Positions 23,273 to 32,749 of a DNA stretch of 64,000 nt are shown here, one piece after another. The stretch is from positions 1 to 64,000 of the forward strand of contig JAJDYR010000005.1 in NCBI GenBank assembly GCA_022825065.1. The letters are read 5' to 3'. Under the pieces are notes generated by a model, which saw only the letters and a list, made by a program, of their open reading frames with translations, was not told where the DNA came from and did not search any database. Source of the stretch: a bacterium (GTDB taxonomy: Bacteria > UBA8248). How positions within the stretch are numbered: the stretch's first letter is position 1; every line of letters begins with the position of its first letter. The translations under genes and the position numbers were made by a program.

Positions 23273-23335
23273 CCCTCGATACAAACGCTCCCTCATCAGT
23301 CGCGTTTGACCTACGCGCCTGCTCAGGATGAGGAG
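23273..23335. repeat. TTCGATACAAACGCTCC...TCAGTCGCGTTT module, copy 1
   Basis: Near-identical to 28971-29030. Confidence 0.75.
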
Positions 23336-23366
23336 GAGGTTTCGCACGGGTCGCCAGGCAACGAAT

Positions 23367-23455
23367 CGGCAGGGACAAGTCGCGACCTGTCCCTACAGGA
23401 TCGGCGGACAGGTGCGGGGGCGCGGACAGGCACGGAGGCCTGTCCCTACGGCGAA
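23367..23455. repeat. GACAGG/CCTGTCCCTAC palindromic module
   Basis: Repeated GGACAAG/GACAGG and CCTGTCCCTAC half-sites in inverted order. Confidence 0.7.
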
Positions 23456-23581
23456 CAATCTCGAAGGTCGGATAGGGCTTTCACCAACCCCTCAAGAGGG
23501 GAGTGAGGTTCTTCTCTCGTCGGCCTGCAATGATCCTTAAGCCTTAAGGAAATGTTGAAAAAACCGGCAATGCCGAGATTG

Positions 23582-23730
23582 CTGTCATTCCGGCGAAAGC
23601 CGGAATCCAGAGCCGATGGGTGTGGAGATACGGCGTTGCGTTTTTCTTCGATGAAGTGGGAATGTCGACTGAAAACAAAAAAGGCGAAAAGCAAAACCCC
23701 TGGATTCCGGCATACGCCGGAATGACAACC
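23582..23730. repeat. Inverted pair of TGTCATTCCGGCGAAAGCCGGAATCCAG-type repeats
   Basis: tgtcattccggcgaaagccggaatccag ... ctggattccggcatacgccggaatgaca. Confidence 0.85.
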
Positions 23731-23752
23731 CTTTTTCTTTCACTGGCAGAAC

Positions 23753-23772
23753 GGGCCGCATATATGCGGCCC
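23753..23772. repeat. 20-bp perfect palindrome GGGCCGCATATATGCGGCCC
   Basis: Self-reverse-complementary, directly read. Confidence 0.9.
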
Positions 23773-23800
23773 CTACACACACGCCACCCGCCGGAGTCGG

Positions 23801-24724
23801 CTAGGACGCCATTTCCCACTCGGGGATGCCCGCGTGGAGGAGCTGCCCCGGAAGCTGGCGGTTCAGGATTTTCTCCGCGTGGGCGACGGCTTCCAGGAGT
23901 TTCGGCAGGTCGACCCCTGTCTCGATCCCCATCTCGTGGAGCATGTTGATCGTGTCCTCGCTCGCGATGTTGCCGGTCGCGCGCGGCGCGAAGGGGCAGC
24001 CGCCCAGGCCGCCGATGGACGCGTCGAACGTGTCGACGCCGACTTCCAGGCCCGCCAGCAGGTTGGCGAGGCCGGCCCCCCTCGTGTTGTGGAGGTGGAG
24101 CGCGTAGCGGACGGAGGGGAATTTGTTACGAATGTGTTCGGTCAGCTTCTTGATCTCGGCCGGGTTCGACATGCCCACGGTGTCGGCCAGGCCGATTTCC
24201 CCGCAGCCCATGTCCACGTATTCGCCGACCACCCATTCCACGTCCTCATAGGAGATGCGCCCCTCATACGGGCAGCCGAACGCGGCGACCACGCCGCCCC
24301 GGAGCTTGAGGCCCGCGTCCAGCGCCATTTTGGCGACTTCGCGGGCGACGCCGAGCATCGTCTCCCGGCTCGCGCGGATGTTCTTTAAGTTGAACGTCTC
24401 GCTGGCGGCGACGAACAGCATGACGCCGTCGAGTTCGCACTCGAGGGCGCGCTCCATGCCGCGCACGTTGGGGACCAGGGCTTCGTACTCGGCGTCGGGG
24501 CTGCGCTTGCAGCCCGCCAGCACTTCTGCTGCGTCTTTAAGCTGCGGGACGTGCTTGGGACTCACGAAACTCGTCACCTCGACCCTGCGGACGCCGGCGT
24601 CGGTGATGGTGTCCAGAAGCTTTATCTTGTCCTCGGGCGTGATGTACTGCTTTTCGTTCTGGAGGCCGTCCCGCGTGCCAACCTCGACGATATCGACCTT
24701 CGTGGGGAGACTCATCGCATTCAT
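23801..24724 (-). CDS. Hydroxymethylglutaryl-CoA lyase
   Basis: VDIVEVGTRDGLQNEKQYITPEDKIKLLDTITDAGVRRVEVTSFVSPKHVPQL; GLGGCPFAPRATGNIASED. Confidence 0.94.
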   Translation of the reverse strand: MNAMSLPTKVDIVEVGTRDGLQNEKQYITPEDKIKLLDTITDAGVRRVEVTSFVSPKHVPQLKDAAEVLAGCKRSPDAEYEALVPNVRGMERALECELDGVMLFVAASETFNLKNIRASRETMLGVAREVAKMALDAGLKLRGGVVAAFGCPYEGRISYEDVEWVVGEYVDMGCGEIGLADTVGMSNPAEIKKLTEHIRNKFPSVRYALHLHNTRGAGLANLLAGLEVGVDTFDASIGGLGGCPFAPRATGNIASEDTINMLHEMGIETGVDLPKLLEAVAHAEKILNRQLPGQLLHAGIPEWEMAS

Positions 24725-24750
24725 TCTCCTGCGAAAAAGGATTGTTTCCG

Positions 24751-25854
24751 TTATACGGCGGTTCTCGCCATCTTCTCGACGCGGGCGGGGATGCCGACGG
24801 CCCCGTGCCCGGCCGCATCCGCAAGCGTGAACGCCCCGCCGGAAATGGCGTGGCGCCACTCGGCGTAGGGCTCCTCATCGAGCAGATGGGCGAGTTCGTG
24901 CGCCCTGTCCGCCGTCTCCAGAGACAGGGCGAGGGCGAACCCCGCCGATTTGGCGATGTAGGATTCATAGGGCGAACTGAGCAGGGCGGGCTTGCCGGCG
25001 GCGTCGAACACCCGCGCCACCTCCCAGGCGTTTCTGGGGCCGCCGAATTTCGCGATCTTGATGAGGCCGACGTCAACGACCTCCGCATCGACGAGGCGGC
25101 GCGCGTCGTCGATCGAGAACAGCGATTCATCCAGGGCGACCTGCATTCCCCGGGCGCGTATCTCGCGGAAAACGTCGAGGCATTTCACTTCGGTGGGGAG
25201 CACGGGCTGCTCGAAGTGTTCGAGATCGATCTCGATCATCCTGTCCGTGAAGCGCAGGGCTTCCTCGGGCGTGTAGCCGCCGTTGGCATCCGTTCTCAGC
25301 TTGATATCGGGGCCGAACCTCTCGCGCAGCCTGACGATGCGCTCTGCGTCCGCCTCCATGTCGACGCCCGATTTCACCTTGAGGGTCCTGACGCCTTGTT
25401 CGACAAGCGGTTCGGCTTTCCTGACGGCTTCATCGGGTGGGAGGAGGCCGATGGGGGCGTCGAGCGTGACGGCGTTTCTCTTGTGCCCGCCGAAGACCTG
25501 TGAGAATGGCGCCCCCCTGGTCTTGGTCGACAGGTCGACCGCGGCGATCTCGAGCGCGGTGCGCGCTGCGCCCAGCCCGGTGAAATCCGCCACTTGATCG
25601 AGCGCGGCGAGGAGTTCATCCACCTCTTTGCCGCGTATCCGGGGGGCGGCTTCGCGGAGTGCGGCCGCCATCTCCGAGCCGGTCTCCTGCGTGATGTACA
25701 TCAGCGGCGCCGCTTCGCCCCAGCCTTCTTCGCCTTCGTCGTCCGTCAAGCGGACCACGACGCGCTCCAGCGTCGTCGCGCCCCCGTAGCGGTTCCTCGA
25801 GCCCTGTTCGACTTCCACGGCGGTATCCCAGACCGTTATCTCCTGAATCGGCAT
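24751..25854 (-). CDS. Mandelate racemase/muconate lactonizing enzyme family protein (enolase superfamily)
   Basis: TLKVKSG, LRTDANGGYTPEEALRF, ALDES, DVGLIKIAKFGG. Confidence 0.9.
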   Translation of the reverse strand: MPIQEITVWDTAVEVEQGSRNRYGGATTLERVVVRLTDDEGEEGWGEAAPLMYITQETGSEMAAALREAAPRIRGKEVDELLAALDQVADFTGLGAARTALEIAAVDLSTKTRGAPFSQVFGGHKRNAVTLDAPIGLLPPDEAVRKAEPLVEQGVRTLKVKSGVDMEADAERIVRLRERFGPDIKLRTDANGGYTPEEALRFTDRMIEIDLEHFEQPVLPTEVKCLDVFREIRARGMQVALDESLFSIDDARRLVDAEVVDVGLIKIAKFGGPRNAWEVARVFDAAGKPALLSSPYESYIAKSAGFALALSLETADRAHELAHLLDEEPYAEWRHAISGGAFTLADAAGHGAVGIPARVEKMARTAV

Positions 25855-25919
25855 GAACTTTGCTCCTTTGTGGAGAATGGAATTCTCATTCGATATAGGC
25901 TGATGAAATTACTCCTCCC

Positions 25920-26163
25920 TTGAGGGGATTGTTGAAAAAATCATCCTTGGTCGTAATGACGGCCAAAACCCGAACCCGGGCGGAGGCGCAGGCTCTCGCC
26001 TTGAAAACCAACCCCCCCTACCCCCCTTGTCAGGGGGGCAAAAAAAGCAAAAGCCCTCTATCGGCGGTGGGTATCGCCTTTTCATACCCCCCTGACAAGG
26101 GGGGGGTAGGGGAGGGTGCCTTTATCCCCTGAGGAGGGGAGCTTTTTCAACAACCGCCTCAAG
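25920..26163. repeat. Nested inverted repeat, copy 2 (outer TTGAGGGGATTGTTGAAAAA / TTTTTCAACAACCGCCTCAA; inner G/C-run IR 26005-26124)
   Basis: Both outer and inner arms read directly. Confidence 0.95.
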
Positions 26164-26221
26164 GGGGAATTTTATCCCCTCCCTCCCCGGCTTCCGCCTG
26201 TTCGCCTCCTAACGGCAACGC

Positions 26222-26743
26222 TCACTCGGGCGCATAGATCCGGATGTCGGGCAGGGTGCGGTAGGCCTCGTCGCAGTCCAGGCCGTAGCCGACCACGAAA
26301 TGATTCTCGATGGCGAAGCCCACGTGATCCGCATGGATATCGACTTCCCGCCTCTCCGGCTTGTCCATCAGCACGCACGTCCTGAGGGAGGCGGGGCGCT
26401 TGTCTCTCAGAATATCGATGGTTTTCGAGAACGTGTGGCCCGTATCGAGAATGTCGTCGATGAGCAGCACGTTCCGCCCCTCGACCTCGCCCAGGTGTCT
26501 GGCGTCGATTTCCACCCGGCCCTTGCTTTTCATGCCCGCGCCGTAGCTCGATGCCGAGAGGAAGCCGAGCGTGGTGTTGCGCCCGAGGGCGCGGGCGAGA
26601 TCGACGCCGAAGACAATCGCGCCCTTCAGGATCATGACGACGTGAACCGGCCCCTCGGGCAGCGCCTCGTTGATCTCGGCGGCGAGTTCGGGCAGGCGGC
26701 TCTCGATTCGCGCCTGCGATATCAGAATCTCCTCGGCAGGCAT
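26222..26743 (-). CDS. hpt: Hypoxanthine phosphoribosyltransferase
   Basis: VHVVMILKGAIVFGVDLARAL; LLIDDILDTGHTFSKTIDIL; FVVGYGLDCDEAYRTLPDI. Confidence 0.94.
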   Translation of the reverse strand: MPAEEILISQARIESRLPELAAEINEALPEGPVHVVMILKGAIVFGVDLARALGRNTTLGFLSASSYGAGMKSKGRVEIDARHLGEVEGRNVLLIDDILDTGHTFSKTIDILRDKRPASLRTCVLMDKPERREVDIHADHVGFAIENHFVVGYGLDCDEAYRTLPDIRIYAPE

Positions 26744-26746
26744 CGT

Positions 26747-27889
26747 CTACTCGAGCACGGCCAGCAACAGGCGCTTCAGGTCCTCCTGCGTGGAGGGGAC
26801 CGGGTTCGTGTTGACCTGGTGGCTCTCCGCCGCGTCCTTCGCCAGGACGTCCAGGTCCTCGTTCACCACGTCCGCCTCCCTCAGGCTGCCCGGAATGCCG
26901 ATGTCCGTGTTGAGCTCGCGGATGGCGTCTATCGCCGCCTCGGCCGTATTGGCCGCGCCGTCTTTCAGGAGCGGCGCCATGCGCGCGTAGGCCTCCCGCA
27001 TGACGGGGAGGTTGAACTCCATCACGGGCGGCAGGAAGATGCCGTTCGCCGTGCCGTGGTGCAGCCCGTGGTAGGCGCCCAGCGGATGCGCGAGCGAGTG
27101 CACGATTCCTAAACCTGTGTTGGTGAACGCGCGTCCCGCGAGCATGGCGGCCAGCGAGATGGCGTCGGCCGCCTCGGGGTCCGAGGGATCGTCCACGTAG
27201 GCCCTGCCGTGCGCCCCGATGCGCGCGATGGACTCGAACGCGAGCGCCTCCGTCCAGGGGTTGGAGGCAGGCGAGCCGACCGATTCGATGGCGTGCGTCA
27301 GGGCGTCCATCATCGCGCCCGCCGCGATATGCGAGGGGAGCTTGGCGAGCAGCGCCGAGTCGACGACCGCGAGCTTGGCGAACAGCGAGTCGTCTGCCAG
27401 GACGGTCTTGACCATGAGCTTCGTGTCCGTGACGATGGAGCTCATGGTGACCTCGCTGCCCGTGCCCGCCGTCGTGGGGACGGTGATGAGCGGCGGGCCG
27501 GGCTTCGTGGCCTTGCCGCGTCCGTAGTAGTCGCTCGGCGCGCCGCCGTTCGCGACGATGGCGAGGGTCGCCTTGGCGGTGTCCATCGTGCTGCCGCCGC
27601 CCGCGGCGATGAAGCCGTCGCACCCGTGCTCGCCAAAGAAATCGCGGGCCGCCAGGATGCTCGTGTCGGAGGGGTTCGCCTCGGCCTGATCGTAGAAAAC
27701 GTACTCGAGAGCGGCGTCTGCAAGGCCTTTTATGACCGAATCGAGCGCTCCGCTCGACGCGAGCCCCGGGTCGGTGACGAGCATCGGCTTCGCCATCCCC
27801 AGGCCTTTCGCTTCCTCTCCGACCCGGGCGGCCTCCCCGCGGCCGAAGCGGACGCGCGGGCCGGATGCAATCTGGAACGCTTTCACCAT
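26747..27889 (-). CDS. Iron-containing (group III) alcohol dehydrogenase
   Basis: IAAGGGSTMDTAK; TVPTTAGTGSEVT; GIVHSLAHPLGAYHGLHHGTANG. Confidence 0.95.
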   Translation of the reverse strand: MVKAFQIASGPRVRFGRGEAARVGEEAKGLGMAKPMLVTDPGLASSGALDSVIKGLADAALEYVFYDQAEANPSDTSILAARDFFGEHGCDGFIAAGGGSTMDTAKATLAIVANGGAPSDYYGRGKATKPGPPLITVPTTAGTGSEVTMSSIVTDTKLMVKTVLADDSLFAKLAVVDSALLAKLPSHIAAGAMMDALTHAIESVGSPASNPWTEALAFESIARIGAHGRAYVDDPSDPEAADAISLAAMLAGRAFTNTGLGIVHSLAHPLGAYHGLHHGTANGIFLPPVMEFNLPVMREAYARMAPLLKDGAANTAEAAIDAIRELNTDIGIPGSLREADVVNEDLDVLAKDAAESHQVNTNPVPSTQEDLKRLLLAVLE

Positions 27890-27919
27890 GAATACACTCC
27901 TTCGCTGCTCTTATGAGGT

Positions 27920-28585
27920 TTATGGGAATTTACGAAGCATGCGTTCGTAATCTTCTTCCGTGTCGATGTCGAGAAAGATATCATCATTGGGCAGGCGGTG
28001 GAATACGATCTGCTCCGGAGATTCCGTTTCCAGCCTCCGGATGATCCCCCTGCCGCCCGCGTCTCCGCTCGCCCGGAGCAGTTCGTCTCTCAAGGATGCT
28101 GAGAACAGCGCCGGGTTTCCGCGCCTTCCCTCGAATACCGGCGCCGCGACCAGCGCACCGGGCCGGGATGTCTCATAGAGGGCGATCAGGTCGTTCACGA
28201 TTTCAGGCGTCAGCAGGGGCTGATCGCCCAGGACGAACAGATAGGCGCAGGCCTCCTCACGCGCCGCCTCGATTCCCGCGATCATGCTCGTGCTCTGCCC
28301 CTCGGCGTAGCGGGGGTTGTGCGCGAGGCGCACGTCGAGACCCCCCACGGCCTGCTTCACCGCCGTTTCCTCATGGCCCGTGACGAGGATGATCTCGGTA
28401 ACGGCGCTCGCGAGCACCGCCTTCGCCGTCTTGCGGAGGACGGTCTCATCCCCCAGGGGCAGGAGGAGCTTGTTCCGCCCCAGGCGCCTGGAGAGGCCTG
28501 CGGCGAGGATGATCGCCGTAATGCGGCGCGCGTCCGCCACCTGTGTTCTCCGAAAAGAAAGAAAGGACTCGAGTCTCGCCGGCAT
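27920..28585 (-). CDS. MobA/MocA-like nucleotidyltransferase
   Basis: ITAIILAAGLSRRLGRNKLLLPLGDETVL; VLGDQPLLTPE; GRRGNPALF. Confidence 0.9.
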   Translation of the reverse strand: MPARLESFLSFRRTQVADARRITAIILAAGLSRRLGRNKLLLPLGDETVLRKTAKAVLASAVTEIILVTGHEETAVKQAVGGLDVRLAHNPRYAEGQSTSMIAGIEAAREEACAYLFVLGDQPLLTPEIVNDLIALYETSRPGALVAAPVFEGRRGNPALFSASLRDELLRASGDAGGRGIIRRLETESPEQIVFHRLPNDDIFLDIDTEEDYERMLRKFP

Positions 28586-28685
28586 GGTAAGGAGGCGGGC
28601 TTTTAGATGTCAATTCCGGGCGGGCGCGGTTGTTGAAAAAACCCTCCAAGAGGGTAAAGGCAACCCCATGAAAGGGAAACCCCAT

Positions 28686-28805
28686 AAAGGCAACCCCCCC
28701 TACCCCCCCTTGTCAGGGGGGTATAAAAAGGCGATGCGCCCCCGCCGGGCTGAGGGGGTTTTGCTTTTTCTTGCCCCCCTGACAAGGGGGGGTAGGGGGG
28801 GTTGG
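28686..28805. repeat. G/C-run inverted repeat, copy 3
   Basis: Same arms and loop as copy 1; preceded by gcggttgttgaaaaaacc at 28627. Confidence 0.96.
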
Positions 28806-28830
28806 TTTTCAAGAGAGTTTTTGTAGGGGC

Positions 28831-28890
28831 CGTTCGTGAACGGCCCTCCCCGGAAAAAGCGGGCGGTTCGCGAACCGCCACTACGGGCGA
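28831..28890. repeat. GTAGGGGCCGTTCGTGAACGGCCC / GGGCGGTTCGCGAACCGCCACTAC module
   Basis: Two short palindromes in overall inverted arrangement. Confidence 0.8.
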
Positions 28891-28970
28891 AGGTGCTTTT
28901 GATCGTCATTCCGGTGTCGGAGCCGACCAATGCGGGAGGGTTTGACGCCGGAATGACGGACATGCGCCCT

Positions 28971-29030
28971 TCGATACAAACGCTCCTTTCTCAGTCGCGT
29001 TTTACCTTCGCCGCTACTCAGGGTTAGGGG
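28971..29030. repeat. TTCGATACAAACGCTCC...TCAGTCGCGTTT module, copy 2
   Basis: Matches 23273-23335. Confidence 0.75.
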
Positions 29031-29145
29031 TGTCGGGGGCGGCGGAGCCTGCCCCGAGCGAAGTCAAGAGGGCGGTTACTCAGGGTGAGGTCGATGCGCC
29101 GAAGCGCGTCATCAGGGGTTTTCAGCAACCCCCCAGGCCTTTCCG

Positions 29146-29174
29146 TTGACAACCCCTCACCCCGTCTCTAATAT
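29146..29174 (+). promoter_or_regulatory. Near-consensus sigma70-type promoter
   Basis: TTGACA (29146-29151), 17-nt spacer, TAATAT (29169-29174), upstream of cyclase gene. Confidence 0.7.
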
Positions 29175-29332
29175 CGGAAGCGCTCAAAACCCACGACATT
29201 TCCCTCAAGAAACCCGGATGCGGGCAAGTCGTTTCGCCGGTTTTGGCCTGATTCAGAAGACGCGCTTCACCCAGCGAATCGCAAGGATTCGAACAGTTCA
29301 CCAATAGCGGAATACCCCGAAGGAGAATCACC

Positions 29333-30046
29333 ATGGCGTACAAGAATCACGAAATCATCGATCTCTCACAAGACATCTACCAGGGCCAGCCCGTGTTCGT
29401 GGGACACCCCGAGACCTGGCGCTGGACGAACATGACGCACGAGGAAAGCGCCGCCAGCGGACGCTTCCAGAGCGAGATGAGCTATTACTCGGGCATCATC
29501 CAGTTCTGCGAGCACGGCCCGACGCACGTGGATTCCATCAGCCATCTCGACCCCTCGCCCGACGCCCCCCACATCGACGAGATGAACTTCGATTCCTTCT
29601 ACAGCCGGGGCATCGCGATTGATTTCGAGAACGTCGAGGACAACAGCTACATCGACGCGGACGACGTGAAGCGCAGGCTCGACCACTACAACTACGAGAT
29701 CAAGCCGGGCGACACGCTCCTTTACACCTACGGGCACTTCAAGCGCCACCACCCGACGCCGCTCTACACGACGGCCTACGCGGGCTGGACGCGCGAGGCG
29801 GCCGAGTACGTCTACGGCGAGTGCGGGGCCATCAACGTCGGCACCGACGCTCCCAGCATGGACATGGCGACCAGCCCCGGATACCCCTGCCACCTCGTTT
29901 GCCGCGAACTGGGCCGCACCAACACGGAGAACCTTTGCAACATCGAGCTGGTGGTGGGCAAGGAGTTCCTCTACATCGGGCTTCCGCTCAAGATCCGGGG
30001 CGGGTCGGGCTCGCCGATCCGGGCGATCGCCGTGCTGAACGCCTGA
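29333..30046 (+). CDS. Cyclase/kynurenine formamidase-like family protein
   Basis: EIIDLSQDIYQGQPVFVGHPE; EHGPTHVDSISHLDP metal-binding HGxHxDxxxH-like motif. Confidence 0.88.
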   Translation: MAYKNHEIIDLSQDIYQGQPVFVGHPETWRWTNMTHEESAASGRFQSEMSYYSGIIQFCEHGPTHVDSISHLDPSPDAPHIDEMNFDSFYSRGIAIDFENVEDNSYIDADDVKRRLDHYNYEIKPGDTLLYTYGHFKRHHPTPLYTTAYAGWTREAAEYVYGECGAINVGTDAPSMDMATSPGYPCHLVCRELGRTNTENLCNIELVVGKEFLYIGLPLKIRGGSGSPIRAIAVLNA

Positions 30047-30068
30047 TGTCCCCTCGCGCGAAGCGGAC

Positions 30069-31103
30069 ATGAAAGCCCTGGTGAAACGGGCGCGCGGCCC
30101 TGGAAACATGGCGCTCCTGGACGTTGCGGAGCCCCGCGTGGGACCCGGGCAGGTGAAGGTCAAGATCGCCCACGCCGGCATCTGCGGCACGGACGTGCAC
30201 ATCGCCTCGGGCGAGTTTTTCCACTACTTCCCGCCCCTGGTGCTGGGGCATGAGTTCTCGGGCGAAGTGGTGGAAACGGGCGGGGGCGTCGAGGGAGTTC
30301 CGCTCGGCGCGCGGGTGACGGCCGAACCGACGAAATCCACGTGCCGCGTCTGTCCGCACTGCATCTCGGGCCGCTACAACCGGTGCGAGGAGCGCGACAT
30401 CGCGGGCGTGGTGAGCGACGGCGCCTTCACCGACTACGTGGTCACCCGGGCGGAGTCGATCCACCGCCTGCCCGATAACGTGAGCTTAAAGGCCGCAGCA
30501 CTCTCAGAGCCCCTGGCAGTGTGCGTTCACGGGGTGTGCGAGCAGTGCAGCGTGCGCGAGGGCGATTTCGTCCTCGTCATGGGGCCGGGCGCCATCGGCC
30601 TGGGGTGCGCCCAGGTGGCGCTCGCCCACGGCGCGCGGGTGATGGTGGCGGGCGCAGGGAAGGACGCGCACAGGCTGGCGCTCGCCCGCTCGCTGGGTGC
30701 GGAGTGGACGGTGAACGCCGAGAAAGAAAACGTCTTCGATCAGGTCTTGAAGGTAACGAAAGGCTGGGGGGTGGACTTGGCGGTCGAGGCGGCGGGCGCT
30801 GCCGCCGCGATGGAGGTATGCGTCGAGGCGGTGCGGAAGGGCGGGGAAATCCTCCAGGTGGGTCTTCCCGGCGCACCCGTTCCCGTCGATATGGACAGGC
30901 TGGCGTTCAAGGAGATCCGCCTCGTCGGCACGTTCGGCCAGAAGCGCTCCGCCTGGCACCTGGCGCTCGAACTGCTGGAGGCGGGCAGGGTCGACGCCGA
31001 GGCGATGGTGTCCGACATGCTCCCGCTCGATGAATGGGAACGGGGCTTCGACATCATGGCGCGCGGAGCGGGGCTGAAGGTGCTGCTTGCGCCGGAAGGT
31101 TAG
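30069..31103 (+). CDS. Zinc-dependent alcohol/polyol dehydrogenase (MDR family)
   Basis: HAGICGTDVHIASGEF; LGHEFSGEVVETG; VMGPGAIGLGCAQVA. Confidence 0.93.
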   Translation: MKALVKRARGPGNMALLDVAEPRVGPGQVKVKIAHAGICGTDVHIASGEFFHYFPPLVLGHEFSGEVVETGGGVEGVPLGARVTAEPTKSTCRVCPHCISGRYNRCEERDIAGVVSDGAFTDYVVTRAESIHRLPDNVSLKAAALSEPLAVCVHGVCEQCSVREGDFVLVMGPGAIGLGCAQVALAHGARVMVAGAGKDAHRLALARSLGAEWTVNAEKENVFDQVLKVTKGWGVDLAVEAAGAAAAMEVCVEAVRKGGEILQVGLPGAPVPVDMDRLAFKEIRLVGTFGQKRSAWHLALELLEAGRVDAEAMVSDMLPLDEWERGFDIMARGAGLKVLLAPEG

Positions 31104-31125
31104 GGGGTCAAACGCGACCGATGCG

Positions 31126-31338
31126 GGTTGTTGAATAAGTCCCTGAAAGGGAAACTCCATAAAGGCAACCCCCCCTACCCCCCCTTGACAGGGGGGCAAG
31201 AAAAACAAAAACCCCTCCTCGTCGGACGGGCGCCGCTTTTTTTACCCCCCTGTCAAGGGGGGGTAGGGGGGGTTGGTTTTCAGGGCGAGCGGGATGCCCC
31301 TCCACTGCCCGGAAAGGGGGCTTTTCCAACAGCCCCGA
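31126..31338. repeat. Nested inverted repeat, copy 4 (inner IR 31161-31276)
   Basis: Inner arms carry TTGACA / TGTCAA instead of TTGTCA / TGACAA; outer GGTTGTTGAATAAG / CTTTTCCAACAGCC. Confidence 0.93.
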
Positions 31339-31447
31339 TAGGCGAGGAACGGAGAACGACTGCGCTCTTCACCGGAAAAGGCGAACGCAAGGAAAGATGA
31401 GATATATTCGGACGAATCCAGGGTTTTCAATATAGAGGATGGCACAC

Positions 31448-31951
31448 ATGAGCATCGACGGAAAAGAATTCAGGACCGCCCTCGGCAGGTTCGCCACGGG
31501 CGTCACGGTCGTCACCGCGAAGACGCCCACGGAAGCGCGCGGCATGACGGCGAACGCGTTCTCCTCCCTCTCGCTCGACCCGCCGCTCGTCCTGGTGTGT
31601 TACGACAACAAGGCGTCGAGCCTGAAAATGGTGCAGGAGGCGAAGAAGTTCGCCATCAATTTCCTCTCGGAGGAGCAGAAGAGCACCTCCGACTGGTTCG
31701 CGGGCAAGGGGAGGGACGCGGAGGATCAGTTCGCCGACATCCCCCATGAAATCGGAGAAAACGGCTCGCCCGTGCTCACGGGAAACGTGGGCGTTCTCGA
31801 ATGCGACCTGCACGAGGAGCTTCCCGGAGGCGATCACACCATCGTCGTCGGGCGCGTGACCCGCGTCGTGCTCGAAGAAGAGGTGCGCGCGCCGCTTCTG
31901 TTCTACGGCAGCGCCTACCGGAAGATGGACATGGACGGCTCCTACGACTGA
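31448..31951 (+). CDS. Flavin reductase-like domain protein
   Basis: FRTALGRFATGVTVVTAKTPTEARGMTANAFSSLSLDPPLVLVCYDNKAS. Confidence 0.92.
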   Translation: MSIDGKEFRTALGRFATGVTVVTAKTPTEARGMTANAFSSLSLDPPLVLVCYDNKASSLKMVQEAKKFAINFLSEEQKSTSDWFAGKGRDAEDQFADIPHEIGENGSPVLTGNVGVLECDLHEELPGGDHTIVVGRVTRVVLEEEVRAPLLFYGSAYRKMDMDGSYD

Positions 31952-31987
31952 TCCCTGAAACCGGCTCGTATCTCACAAGGAGTTCCC

Positions 31988-32749
31988 TTGGCATCGTATC
32001 AAGCGGTTGCGTTCGACCTGTTCGACACGCTCGTCGATTTCGACATCAAGCTGTTCCCGGTGGTGGAGATAGACGGCAAGGAGGAGAAGACCACCTCGAA
32101 AGCGGCTTATGACGCGCTCTACGAGGGCGGTTTCCTCGTGCCGAATTACCCGGCCTTCCACCAGCTCTGGCTCCAGAACTCGAAAGAGGTGTGGGGCGAG
32201 CGAAACAACGACCCCGAATTGAAAGAGGTTCGCTCGATCGTCCGCTTCCGGCGCTTGATAGAGCTTCTGGTGGCGATTCCCGCGCAGGACAGGGAGCGCG
32301 CCGCCAAGACGGCCCTGAACGCCCACATGTACGGCATCGAGAACTCCGTGGTGTTCGACCGGGGCCGCCTCGACATGCTGGGGAGGATAAAAGACGCCGG
32401 TCTTCCGGTAGCGCTCCTGAGCAATTTCGACCACGCGCCCACCGCCGTGCGGATTATCGACCGGATGGGCATCACGCCGTATCTCGATACCGTGCATATC
32501 TCGGAGGATGAGGGTTTCAGGAAGCCTGCGGCGTCGCTGTTTCTCAAGGTGGCCGAAGAACTGGGGGTTGCGCCGGGGGAAGTGCTCTTCGTGGGCGATA
32601 CTTTCGATGCCGACGTAACGGGGCCGCAGAGCGTGGGCATGCCGTGCGCCTGGCTTAACAGAAAAGGCGCGCCCGTGCCCGAGGGCTGCAAGCCGCCCGA
32701 TTTCGAGATCCGGGATGTTCAGGACACGCTTTCGATTCTGGGGCTGTAG
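31988..32749 (+). CDS. HAD-family hydrolase
   Basis: VAFDLFDTLVDFD; ALLSNFDHAP; VLFVGDTFDADVTGPQ. Confidence 0.92.
   Translation: MASYQAVAFDLFDTLVDFDIKLFPVVEIDGKEEKTTSKAAYDALYEGGFLVPNYPAFHQLWLQNSKEVWGERNNDPELKEVRSIVRFRRLIELLVAIPAQDRERAAKTALNAHMYGIENSVVFDRGRLDMLGRIKDAGLPVALLSNFDHAPTAVRIIDRMGITPYLDTVHISEDEGFRKPAASLFLKVAEELGVAPGEVLFVGDTFDADVTGPQSVGMPCAWLNRKGAPVPEGCKPPDFEIRDVQDTLSILGL

Noticed and set aside
26172-27623. 483-aa ORF over hpt and Fe-ADH
   Set aside because: Out-of-frame, RRGH-rich translation; true genes identified in the other frame.
28603-28963. Small ORFs encoding NPPYPPLSGG-type peptides here and at the other repeat copies
   Set aside because: They are translations of the CCCCCCTACCCCCCCTTGTCAGGGGGG repeat arms, not genes.
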